This document shows, piece by piece, positions 20,023 to 30,989 of a stretch of DNA of 64,000 nucleotides. A program made the translations under genes and the position numbers. Numbering within the stretch: position 1 is the stretch's first letter; each line of letters opens with the position of its first letter. Source of the DNA: Anaerosoma tenue (GTDB lineage: Bacteria > Actinomycetota > Coriobacteriia > Anaerosomatales > Anaerosomataceae); contig NZ_JALNTY010000001.1 in assembly GCF_023161965.1 (NCBI RefSeq), positions 124,001-188,000 of the forward strand. Reading direction: 5' to 3'. The notes below the pieces were generated by a model that made no database searches, had not been told where the DNA came from, and was given only the letters and a program-made list of their open reading frames with translations.

Positions 20023-21090
20023 ATGTCACGCCTGCGAGAAGGACGGGTCCTCCCGTTGGCCGTCGTGCTTGTCATGACGATCTTCTGGGCTGCATCGTCT
20101 CGCCCTGCGGCGGCCTATCCCGACTGGGATCCCGCGCCCTCTCCACTGGCCGCGGAGGACTGCGACCACTGCCACTCGGCCACGAGCTCGGGCGGTACCG
20201 CGGAATGGGACGGCAGTGGACCGCATGGAGGCTACCTCACCAGCACGAACAAGTGTCAGTTGTGTCACGTGGTGCACAAGTCGCCGAGTGATTCGGTGGT
20301 GTTGCTGCGTACCACCACGGTGACCGGGATGTGCATCATGTGCCATGACGGCACCGGGAGCTCGATCGGCGTCTACTCTACGATCGAGGCTCATGGGGGC
20401 ACCGTGGCCGCCGAGCACCGTGTGGAGGTAACCGACATCGTCCCGGGCGGATCGAGCGCCCTGGGCAGCGCGCTTGGGTGCTCCGACTGCCACTCCGTAC
20501 ACGGTTCGAACACGGTCGCTCCTTTCTTGCGGGACAGTGGTCGCGCGTACGCAGCGGATGAGTACGTCATCTCAGACTGCCTGCTTCGCAACGACGTACG
20601 TTCCGGGGTGCCGGACTCCGTTCCCGAGTACGGAGCGCTCTGGTGCGCAGCCTGTCACGATGAGCGCCACTCCGGGTCGGGCACGACCGTCAACCATCCT
20701 GTGGACGGCGATTCGTCGTGGGGCTACGGGGACGTTCGCTCAACGATCCGTACGGACGACTCCTGGCGCGAGGCGCTCACCGGGGGAGTGGCTACAGGCA
20801 TGGGTCGCACGAACAGCGGTTACCTGATGGCACCTGTGGAGTCTGCCGGTGACGGGCGGATCGAGGAGGTCGACCGGCGTGATCCCATGTGCCAGCAGTG
20901 CCACGAGGACGCCCGAGACGTGGAAACCGTGTTCAGTGCCGATTACACGATGCGGGGGACCGAACCCTGGAACACACCCGTGAACCCGGTCTTCGTCACG
21001 TTCCCGCATCAGACGACCAACGACATGCTGTTGGTTGAGCAGTACGACGACCTCTGCACGAACTGCCACCCGGTGACGGGACTGCCTTAG
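20023..21090 (+). CDS. Secreted seven-haem c-type cytochrome
   Basis: A 355-residue exported protein with a signal peptide (LPLAVVLVMTIFWAASSRPAAA, cleavage near residue 32) and seven CxxCH haem c sites: CDHCH 47, CQLCH 78, CIMCH 104, CSDCH 153, CAACH 208, CQQCH 290, CTNCH 345. Several are followed by VHK, VHG or DxxH residues that may serve as distal ligands. The sequence between sites is poorly conserved and no named subfamily could be assigned, though it resembles doubled-CxxCH proteins. Start ATG is at 20023. It ends about 80 bp before the giant cytochrome and is probably co-transcribed. Role inferred: electron transfer outside the cytoplasmic membrane. Confidence 0.9.
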   Translation: MSRLREGRVLPLAVVLVMTIFWAASSRPAAAYPDWDPAPSPLAAEDCDHCHSATSSGGTAEWDGSGPHGGYLTSTNKCQLCHVVHKSPSDSVVLLRTTTVTGMCIMCHDGTGSSIGVYSTIEAHGGTVAAEHRVEVTDIVPGGSSALGSALGCSDCHSVHGSNTVAPFLRDSGRAYAADEYVISDCLLRNDVRSGVPDSVPEYGALWCAACHDERHSGSGTTVNHPVDGDSSWGYGDVRSTIRTDDSWREALTGGVATGMGRTNSGYLMAPVESAGDGRIEEVDRRDPMCQQCHEDARDVETVFSADYTMRGTEPWNTPVNPVFVTFPHQTTNDMLLVEQYDDLCTNCHPVTGLP

Positions 21091-21169
21091 ACGACTGAAG
21101 GTGTTGGCCGGGCGTGAATGGATGACCGGACCGGAAGACGGTGCTGCGAGACTCGCAAGGGAAGAGATG

Positions 21170-24100
21170 ATGAAGCGTTCAGGCGCTATGCGTATTGCGG
21201 TCCGGTCGTTCGTGGCGCTGGCGATCGCGCTGGCGGTGGTCCTGCTTGTGGCGCCGGGCGACAGCACGCCGTCACAGGATGGGCCAGTGAGTGACGATGC
21301 GGTCGCTGACGCGCGGATCGGCGGCGGTTCCCTCGACGCGGAGGTGCACTCGCTTCAGGAGTCCCCTATGCCCTCCGATGGCGTGACACGATCCGGCGAC
21401 GCGATCGCGGTGGAGCCGCCACCCGTCGCAGCGGTGATTCCCGATGTCGATGCAGGGGAGGCCGAGTCCCCGGCGCCCGGCGATCCGGCGGAGGGCTCCG
21501 ATGATCCGGCCGAGGATCCTGCCGATCCAGCCGACGAGCCCGCTGATCCCGGCGATGATCCCCCCGGTTCCGGTGACGAGCCGGACGATCCTGCTGATAC
21601 CCCCACTGACCCTGGCGAGGAGCCCGCCGACCCGGGCGCGGACCCCGGCGATGATCCGGACGCACCGGCAGAGCCGCCGTCGACGCCGGCTGCGCCAGGC
21701 GTTGTCACCGCCGTAACGTGCGTCTCTGGTGACATGACGGACATCGTGCGGTTCGACCTGCCTGACGATGGTGGTGACGTGAGCGCCATCGTGCTCTCCC
21801 GTGCCCTTTCTCCGGAAGGACCGTACGAGGAGGTGCGCTCGGCCGACGGTGGTGTACGGGAGATCCGTCATGCGGTCGAGTCCACGGGCACGGCGTACTA
21901 CCGCGTCCATGCCGAGGGCCCCGGCGGGCAGGGCGAGAACAGCGCGATCGTGCGTAACGCAGTGGTGGAGGCGACGGCAGAGGTAGGCGTGGACGGGTAC
22001 ACGATCCGGTCCTCCAACGGCGAGATCGTCCTGGCATTCCCCGCAGGCGCGTACGAGGAGACGACGACCGTGAACGTCCGGGAGGTATCCGGGTCCCCGG
22101 TCGGCGGTATCCTCGCGTTCGCCGGCATCTACGACATCGAACCGTCCGGCCCGCTTGGGAAGCCTGTGCTCCTGTCGGTGGCGTTCGACCTGGCGGTGAC
22201 GCATTTCCAGGTCTCTGACGCGTTGCTTCGGGCGGCGGGTCTGTTCACGTTCGATGACGGCGCGTGGGTTTCCGGAGCCGACCACATCATCGCCGAGGGT
22301 GGCTACATCACCGGCTCGGTGGATCACTTCTCGGCATGGACTCCCGGCTCCCCGTCGCCTCACGGCACCAACGCCGAGGCCAGCGACTACTGCTCCGGCG
22401 TCTGTCACGACCTCAGCACGTATCCCGGTTCGTCTGTCCGGTACGACACCCGGGACCCCCAGGTCTGCTACAACTGTCACGGTAACGCCGATGCCGCCGA
22501 CCCGCCTCGCAGCGGCGAAGGCGACAACGTGCAGGCGGAGTTCTTCGACGTGGCGGGGCAGAGCGTGCCGGCGATGTCCTCGCGTCACCCGGTGGCCAAC
22601 GGCGGTTTCTACTGCACGCTGTGCCACGATCCCCACGGCACGTCATCCGATTCCCCCGGGCTGCTCAGGGCGTGGGACCCTGCTACAGGCGGTTACGTGC
22701 AAGGCGGCGCCGGAACCGCGCCCGGCAACGCGTACTGCTGGACCTGCCACGGACCGAGCAGCAACCGCCGCGTCAACTACTACGTGAACGGCTACTACAG
22801 CAGCACCGGTGGTGACCACAAGACGCTCCTTGAGGGGACGCCTCACGCCTCGCTTTCCACAACGGGCGGCACGATCGCCTGTCTCGCCTGCCACGTCTCG
22901 CACGGTTCCGTGTCCAGCTCGCTGGCAAAGGTGGGAGACGTGGCGGGTGCAGCCGCAACGGGCAACGACCAGAGCCTCTGCCTCGCGTGTCACGCAGACG
23001 CATCAGGCGGGTATTCGGGTGGCGCGGCGTACGGCATGACCAGACACTCCTCGGTGGCGGTCTCAAGCGTCGCCGCAACGGGATGGCCCACGTCCGACTC
23101 GGCGACGGGCTCCTGCCAGAACTGCCACGATCCGCACGGAGGGGCCGGCGGACAGTACCTGAGGGCGTCCGGTGCGGACCTGTGCCACGGCTGTCACGAT
23201 GTCGCCGGCCTGTCCTACCCGGCCGACTACTCCTATCAGGGTACTGCGGCGTACGGCGCATCGGGTCACGCGGGTCTCACGGGCACGCTCGGGTATCTCG
23301 GCTTGAGCACCACCAGCGAGGGTTTCGCGGCATGGCAGTCGAGCGCCATGCCCACACCGTCGGCACCCGGCACACCGATCACCGACGCTGGGGCGATCGA
23401 TCAGGTTCGCTCGATGGACGGGTCTCGGCTGCGCACGCTGCTGCAGGGGACGACCGGGTCGGACGACTACCAGATGTTCCGCTTCAAGGTGCCCGCGCCG
23501 AGCGCCGAGGTGGTGAACGCCACACTGCGCTGGGCCGGCTATGGCGAGGAGACGGCGGGGTATCCCGTCACGCTCTCGGTCTGGTCGGCCACCGCGTTGG
23601 CGTGGGAGCAGGCGGCAAGCCAGGTGATGGGCACGCAGCAGCTCGTGACGGTCCCACTTCGGCCCGCCGACCATATGGATGCCGAGGGATACGTGTACTT
23701 CCTTGCCGGGGCGCGCCATGTGGTGGACGGCGAACTCATCTCAGGCCCCACGTTCACCAAGGTCAGCGACACGTCCATCAAGGTCGAGTGGACCACAGCC
23801 GGTAACACGTCAAGCTGGGTGGACTACGGGACCACCACCGCGTATGGCAGCAGCGCCGGGACCGGGACCCGCACGACATCCCACTCGGTCACGGTGACCG
23901 GGCTGACCGCCGGCACCTGGCACTTCCGCGTCCGTTCCACCTCGCCACAAGGCGAGGACTACGTATCCGGGGACTACGCATACGGGTTCCCCATGCCCAA
24001 GCTCACGACTCCGTATCCTGCGAGCCACGTATACGATGGGACCACGGTGTCGCGCTCGTTCTACTGGGAAGCGATGAGCGGTGCGGCCGGTCCCTACGAG

Positions 24101-27100
24101 TACCGGTTCCAGCTGTGGCGCGACGGCTCGCTGTTGATCGACGCGCCGTGGGGCTCTTACACGTCGTACACGTACAGCGACATCCGTGATGTGGCCAGCT
24201 ACGCCTGGCGTGTCGAGGTGCGGGACGCACAGGGTCTGTCGTACGGATGGTCCGTGTGGCACCGCTTCTACGTGTATGAGGACTCCGGCTCCTGCCCGTT
24301 CCTGTTCACCTGGGACGGGGAGCGGTTCGCCTTCGAGGCCGACCTGTTCGGTCCCGGCAAGCTGGCGCTCAAGACCAAGAGCGGCTACATGAAGCCCACC
24401 CCTGATGACGTCTACGTCCTCGCGCACGAGCCGCAGCTCGTCGACGGACGCATCGACCTGCGGCTTGTGGAGGAGCGCTTCGAGACCGACTACCTCGACG
24501 AGCTCGCCCTCTACGCCATCGACGTGCCGGAAGGCCGCGACGTCTATGCCGAGAAGCGCGAGGCGGGAGGCGCAGCCTTCGGGGGCGTGACAAGCGTGCT
24601 GCATACCGTGGCGCGCGAGATGGCGTCCCCGGTCTCGGCGGTCCACACCCAGACGGGTCGTGACGTGCTTGCGCTCGTGGCCGCCGACGACGGCGAGCAG
24701 GTCGTCCTCAACGAGGACCGCAACGAGGACTTCACCTACCAGACCATCGAGCTCGACCTGGGAGAGGTGGCGGGCGCCGGGCAGCTCAAGGTCGTGATGG
24801 ACGCGGTCTCGATGTTCCCGGACACCCCGGCCGGCACCGCGCGTGCCTCGACCTTCGGGCCCCGCACCAGGCTCGAGGTGCAAGACGCCGCCGGCGCGTG
24901 GGTGGCGGTGCCGGCCTCCGCAGGCGCGCTTCCCAAGCCGCCGGAGTTCAGCCGCCCCTACGTCTTCGACCTGAGCGACATCTGGGTCTCGGAGAGCAGG
25001 AAGGTCCGCTTCACGTTCCTGATGAAGACCTACGTCGACTGGATCGCGATCGACACCACAGAAGACCTGCCGGTCGCGGTGACCGAGGTGCCGCTTGCCT
25101 CCGCGGTCCTCACCGAGCGCGGCTACGACCCGAAGTCCTCCGACGGGGAGATCTACGAGTACGTCTACGGTGAGCCGAGCGGGCGCACCGGCTACTTCCC
25201 CGGCGCCTATACGAGACTCGGCGAGGTCGCCCCGCTGCTCGCCGCCACAGACGACATGTTCGTCATCTACGGCGGCGGCGACGAGCTGCAGCTGTCCTTC
25301 GAGACGCCCGACGCACCCGCAGACGGCACCTCGCGCCGCTACGCCGTCCACACCAACGGCTACTACAAAGACGCCAAGACCGACGTGGACACCACGGTGG
25401 AGCCGCTGCCCTTCGCCGCGATGAGCACGTTCCCCTACGGCGCAGACGAGCACTACCCCGACGACCCCGAACATGAGGCCTACCGCGCCGAGTGGAACAC
25501 GCGCGTGAAGAGCGGGGGAGCCTCTGTGGTCGCGCAGATCGCGGGACCTGCGAGCCTGGTACCCAGGCTGACGGGGGTCCACGGGTGGGTCGGGGCTGCG
25601 CTCGCGACCGTGTCGGCCGATGTGGAGCCCGTGGCCGAGATAGCCGGCTCCGCCGATACCGTTGCCGTGGAGGGGTATCCCGTCGACCACCGATCGCTCA
25701 ACACCGACCTCGTCTCCCTGGATGTGTCGTTCACGGGTGCCGCGGGCGGGGGAGAGTGCGGGGTGTGCCACAACGTCCACGGTGGCTCGGAGAGCGGTAT
25801 CGCTCTCGATGGTGGTCGCGCCGCGAGCGACGGTCGTACGTGTACCGCCGACGGCACGGGCGGCTGTCACAGCAATGCCGCCAACTCCGCCTCCGGTATC
25901 GACATCCACGATCGTTTCACCGCGAACGCTGATCCTCGCGCGCACCATGACGTCTTCGCGTCGGACCAGGTGAAGACGGGCAGCAGGATCGGGTGCGCCG
26001 ACTGCCACGACCCCCACACCAACAACAGCGAACAGCGCTACTCGGATCCCGACGCGATCTCTCAGCCGGTGAGTTCGGCTCTGGGCTCTCTCATCGGTGA
26101 GGATGGCTCGGTGTACATGCTCGTGGGCGCGGCCCATGATGGCGTACCGCCGGTGATCAGCGGCGCGCGGTTGAACGGTGCAGGGGACCAGTATCTCTCG
26201 CCGACGATCACGTGGACCACCGACGAGAAGGCCACGTCGTGGGTCGACTGGGGTCTGACGACCGCGTACGAGATGGGCAACGCGAGCGCGGGAAGCCCGT
26301 TCGGCAACGACACCCTCGTGACGGCGCACTCCGTGCAGATGACCGGGCTGCAGGATGGTGTCGTGTACCACTATCGCATCAGGACCGCCGACGCACTCGG
26401 GAACGTCGCGTACTCGGCCGACATGACCTACGTTCCAGTGGCGCCTCCAGCAGCACCGGTGATGAACGATCTGGTCTCCGTGTCGGGCACCGGCTGGGGT
26501 CCGATCACCGCTACTCTGGGGTGTACGCCCACCACATCCAGCGACGGTCACGCAGTCCAGTACCAGTTCAGGGTGGACGGCAGCTCGGTGTACGTGTCGG
26601 GATGGCTGGACTCCACGAGCTTCACCACGCCGGCGTGGCTGTACACGGGGACCCACTATGCGCAGGTGCGCGCCCGTGACGCCGTTCATACTGACGCGAT
26701 CTCCGCATGGTCGGCGGCCGACCACTTCGATGTCCTGTACGCGGACGCCTCCGGCTCCTGCCCGTTCCTGTTCACCTGGGACGGGGAGCGGTTCGCCTTC
26801 GAGGCCGACCTGTTCGGTCCCGGCAAGCTGGCGCTCAAGACCAAGAGCGGCTACATGAAGCCCACCCCTGATGACGTCTACGTCCTCGCGCACGAGCCGC
26901 AGCTCGTCGACGGACGCATCGACCTGCGGCTTGTGGAGGAGCGCTTCGAGACCGACTACCTCGACGAGCTCGCCCTCTACGCCATCGACGTGCCGGAAGG
27001 CCGCGACGTCTATGCCGAGAAGCGCGAGGCGGGAGGCGCAGCCTTCGGGGGCGTGACAAGCGTGCTGCATACCGTGGCGCGCGAGATGGCGTCCCCGGTC

Positions 27101-29032
27101 TCGGCGGTCCACACCCAGACGGGTCGTGACGTGCTTGCGCTCGTGGCCGCCGACGACGGCGAGCAGGTCGTCCTCAACGAGGACCGCAACGAGGACTTCA
27201 CCTACCAGACCATCGAGCTCGACCTGGGAGAGGTGGCGGGCGCCGGGCAGCTCAAGGTCGTGATGGACGCGGTCTCGATGTTCCCGGACACCCCGGCCGG
27301 CACCGCGCGTGCCTCGACCTTCGGGCCCCGCACCAGGCTCGAGGTGCAAGACGCCGCCGGCGCGTGGGTGGCGGTGCCGGCCTCCGCAGGCGCGCTTCCC
27401 AAGCCGCCGGAGTTCAGCCGCCCCTACGTCTTCGACCTGAGCGACATCTGGGTCTCGGAGAGCAGGAAGGTCCGCTTCACGTTCCTGATGAAGACCTACG
27501 TCGACTGGATCGCGATCGACACCACAGAAGACCTGCCGGTCGCGGTGACCGAGGTGCCGCTTGCCTCCGCGGTCCTCACCGAGCGCGGCTACGACCCGAA
27601 GTCCTCCGACGGGGAGATCTACGAGTACGTCTACGGTGAGCCGAGCGGGCGCACCGGCTACTTCCCCGGCGCCTATACGAGACTCGGCGAGGTCGCCCCG
27701 CTGCTCGCCGCCACAGACGACATGTTCGTCATCTACGGCGGCGGCGACGAGCTGCAGCTGTCCTTCGAGACGCCCGACGCACCCGCAGACGGCACCTCGC
27801 GCCGCTACGCCGTCCACACCAACGGCTACTACAAAGACGCCAAGACCGACGTGGACACCACGGTGGAGCCGCTGCCCTTCGCCGCGATGAGCACGTTCCC
27901 CTACGGCGCAGACGAGCACTACCCCGACGACCCCGAACATGAGGCCTACCGCGCCGAGTGGAACACGCGCGTGAAGAGCGGGATCCAGGGTGGCGACGCT
28001 GCGGTTGCGGCGACTGCATCCGCATCTGAAGCGGCGCCCACCGTATGGCGCACGGCGCACGTCGATTCTGCGGCCGCACCGCAGGCGCTCCAGTACTCGG
28101 TGGACACCGACGTGATACGGGTGATCGCTTACACCGACGGCGTTCCTGCCGTCCACGCGCCCGCAGCGGGATGGGAGACGTCTTCGCATACTGCGTCAGC
28201 GCCAACGCCGGCCTCGCCCGGATCGCCTGTGGATGCCGCGGCGCTCGGCCAGGTCTCGGTGTCGGACGACGCGTACTGGCGTACGGACCTGACGGCGGTC
28301 GACGGCGAGTGGAACTGGCAGGTCGTGAGGTTCGATCTGGATGCCGGCGCCGTGTACCAGCTCGATGGCCTCGCGCTCGACTGGGAGGGTCACGGTGAAC
28401 CGACACCCGGGTACCCGACCGCACTGTATGTCTGGGATCCCGAGAGTGGTGCGTGGGCGGAGCTCTCACGTGCGGACATGCCCGTGGACCGGAGGGTGCA
28501 GGTGCAGCGCAGCGCGGTGAGCGATGGGTACTGTCTCGCGTGCCATGATGGAGACGCCCCGGAGGGGGTCGTCATTCCCGGGTCGGTGGGCGATGTGGGC
28601 GCAACGTGGGCGACGGACTTCCACGGCGGCCGTGCGGGGAACGGATTCGGAGACGCGGGCCTCAAGTTCCCATACAGCCGTGGGCAGTCGCCACTATCAT
28701 GCGCGACATGCCACGACACGCACGGGTCGGCCAGTCTCTATCACGTGCCGGAGGTCGTGAACGGGACATCCGTTCCTACGATCACCACGAGCGGGATGGC
28801 CCCCCTGTGCAAGGCGTGCCATGAGGGAGCTACGTACGACTGGCACCTCGATACGGCCTGCTGGTGTCACTACGTGCCGCTGTGGGAGCCCGTGTACCAC
28901 GATGCTGCCTTCGAGTTGCACGACGGGATCGACTGCCTGCAGTGCCATGGGCACGGGAAAGGGTCGACCCATCCGGCGGTGGATTGCGAGGACTGTCATG
29001 GCAGCGCGCCACGGGGCGTGCGCGCCTTCTAA
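21170..29032 (+). CDS. Giant multidomain multihaem c-type cytochrome (2620 residues)
   Basis: An exported protein with an N-terminal hydrophobic helix (about 10-32) and a Pro/Asp-rich linker (about 95-175). A ZU5-like beta domain (about 265-390) follows. Fourteen CxxCH haem sites fall in three clusters: residues 433, 482, 523, 571, 604, 649, 672; 1530, 1609; and 2455, 2511, 2547, 2589, 2606. Irregular candidates are CSGVCH (408), CWCH (2564) and a CX7CH (1558). Between clusters lie two fibronectin-III-like domains (...SSWVDYGTTTAYG; ...TSWVDWGLTTAYE), each followed by a beta domain and then a 411-residue unrecognised module starting CPFLFTWDGERFAFEADLFGPGKL. The two modules (1039-1449, 1861-2271) appear identical. 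No C-terminal anchor is visible. ATG 21170 follows AAGGGAAG; ATG 21167 is equally possible. Role inferred: long-range extracellular electron transfer or a surface redox scaffold. Confidence 0.88.
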   Translation: MKRSGAMRIAVRSFVALAIALAVVLLVAPGDSTPSQDGPVSDDAVADARIGGGSLDAEVHSLQESPMPSDGVTRSGDAIAVEPPPVAAVIPDVDAGEAESPAPGDPAEGSDDPAEDPADPADEPADPGDDPPGSGDEPDDPADTPTDPGEEPADPGADPGDDPDAPAEPPSTPAAPGVVTAVTCVSGDMTDIVRFDLPDDGGDVSAIVLSRALSPEGPYEEVRSADGGVREIRHAVESTGTAYYRVHAEGPGGQGENSAIVRNAVVEATAEVGVDGYTIRSSNGEIVLAFPAGAYEETTTVNVREVSGSPVGGILAFAGIYDIEPSGPLGKPVLLSVAFDLAVTHFQVSDALLRAAGLFTFDDGAWVSGADHIIAEGGYITGSVDHFSAWTPGSPSPHGTNAEASDYCSGVCHDLSTYPGSSVRYDTRDPQVCYNCHGNADAADPPRSGEGDNVQAEFFDVAGQSVPAMSSRHPVANGGFYCTLCHDPHGTSSDSPGLLRAWDPATGGYVQGGAGTAPGNAYCWTCHGPSSNRRVNYYVNGYYSSTGGDHKTLLEGTPHASLSTTGGTIACLACHVSHGSVSSSLAKVGDVAGAAATGNDQSLCLACHADASGGYSGGAAYGMTRHSSVAVSSVAATGWPTSDSATGSCQNCHDPHGGAGGQYLRASGADLCHGCHDVAGLSYPADYSYQGTAAYGASGHAGLTGTLGYLGLSTTSEGFAAWQSSAMPTPSAPGTPITDAGAIDQVRSMDGSRLRTLLQGTTGSDDYQMFRFKVPAPSAEVVNATLRWAGYGEETAGYPVTLSVWSATALAWEQAASQVMGTQQLVTVPLRPADHMDAEGYVYFLAGARHVVDGELISGPTFTKVSDTSIKVEWTTAGNTSSWVDYGTTTAYGSSAGTGTRTTSHSVTVTGLTAGTWHFRVRSTSPQGEDYVSGDYAYGFPMPKLTTPYPASHVYDGTTVSRSFYWEAMSGAAGPYEYRFQLWRDGSLLIDAPWGSYTSYTYSDIRDVASYAWRVEVRDAQGLSYGWSVWHRFYVYEDSGSCPFLFTWDGERFAFEADLFGPGKLALKTKSGYMKPTPDDVYVLAHEPQLVDGRIDLRLVEERFETDYLDELALYAIDVPEGRDVYAEKREAGGAAFGGVTSVLHTVAREMASPVSAVHTQTGRDVLALVAADDGEQVVLNEDRNEDFTYQTIELDLGEVAGAGQLKVVMDAVSMFPDTPAGTARASTFGPRTRLEVQDAAGAWVAVPASAGALPKPPEFSRPYVFDLSDIWVSESRKVRFTFLMKTYVDWIAIDTTEDLPVAVTEVPLASAVLTERGYDPKSSDGEIYEYVYGEPSGRTGYFPGAYTRLGEVAPLLAATDDMFVIYGGGDELQLSFETPDAPADGTSRRYAVHTNGYYKDAKTDVDTTVEPLPFAAMSTFPYGADEHYPDDPEHEAYRAEWNTRVKSGGASVVAQIAGPASLVPRLTGVHGWVGAALATVSADVEPVAEIAGSADTVAVEGYPVDHRSLNTDLVSLDVSFTGAAGGGECGVCHNVHGGSESGIALDGGRAASDGRTCTADGTGGCHSNAANSASGIDIHDRFTANADPRAHHDVFASDQVKTGSRIGCADCHDPHTNNSEQRYSDPDAISQPVSSALGSLIGEDGSVYMLVGAAHDGVPPVISGARLNGAGDQYLSPTITWTTDEKATSWVDWGLTTAYEMGNASAGSPFGNDTLVTAHSVQMTGLQDGVVYHYRIRTADALGNVAYSADMTYVPVAPPAAPVMNDLVSVSGTGWGPITATLGCTPTTSSDGHAVQYQFRVDGSSVYVSGWLDSTSFTTPAWLYTGTHYAQVRARDAVHTDAISAWSAADHFDVLYADASGSCPFLFTWDGERFAFEADLFGPGKLALKTKSGYMKPTPDDVYVLAHEPQLVDGRIDLRLVEERFETDYLDELALYAIDVPEGRDVYAEKREAGGAAFGGVTSVLHTVAREMASPVSAVHTQTGRDVLALVAADDGEQVVLNEDRNEDFTYQTIELDLGEVAGAGQLKVVMDAVSMFPDTPAGTARASTFGPRTRLEVQDAAGAWVAVPASAGALPKPPEFSRPYVFDLSDIWVSESRKVRFTFLMKTYVDWIAIDTTEDLPVAVTEVPLASAVLTERGYDPKSSDGEIYEYVYGEPSGRTGYFPGAYTRLGEVAPLLAATDDMFVIYGGGDELQLSFETPDAPADGTSRRYAVHTNGYYKDAKTDVDTTVEPLPFAAMSTFPYGADEHYPDDPEHEAYRAEWNTRVKSGIQGGDAAVAATASASEAAPTVWRTAHVDSAAAPQALQYSVDTDVIRVIAYTDGVPAVHAPAAGWETSSHTASAPTPASPGSPVDAAALGQVSVSDDAYWRTDLTAVDGEWNWQVVRFDLDAGAVYQLDGLALDWEGHGEPTPGYPTALYVWDPESGAWAELSRADMPVDRRVQVQRSAVSDGYCLACHDGDAPEGVVIPGSVGDVGATWATDFHGGRAGNGFGDAGLKFPYSRGQSPLSCATCHDTHGSASLYHVPEVVNGTSVPTITTSGMAPLCKACHEGATYDWHLDTACWCHYVPLWEPVYHDAAFELHDGIDCLQCHGHGKGSTHPAVDCEDCHGSAPRGVRAF
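24283..25516 (+). repeat. 1234-bp intragenic direct repeat, copy 1
   Basis: From CTCCGGCTCCTG (24283) to AGCGGG (25516). It matches copy 2 at a constant offset of 2466 bp. Translations in all frames of both strands that I compared are the same, so silent positions match too. Encodes the 411-residue CPFLFTWDG module. Confidence 0.93.
26749..27982 (+). repeat. 1234-bp intragenic direct repeat, copy 2
   Basis: Second copy of the repeat at 24283-25516. Similarity stops sharply at both edges: the base before the shared CTCCGG and the base after AGCGGG differ between copies. Confidence 0.93.
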
Positions 29033-29119
29033 GCGGTTCCGGCGCGTGTCGCGCATGGATGGAGGGGACGGGGCGTCGCTCTACCAGCGGCGCTCGCACC
29101 CTGTTATCCTTACGCTCCG

Positions 29120-30922
<1,803 letters not shown>

Positions 30923-30989
30923 CCGGTCGTGGGATCGGCACCCATGACTTGCCGCAATGCGTGACCTGCAATGAAGCAAGGGGGAACAT

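Noticed and set aside
23810-28189. Minus-strand ORF of 1459 codons opposite the giant cytochrome
   Set aside because: It is a GC-rich antisense shadow. It has no recognisable domain, no signal sequence, and repeats exactly where the sense repeat does.
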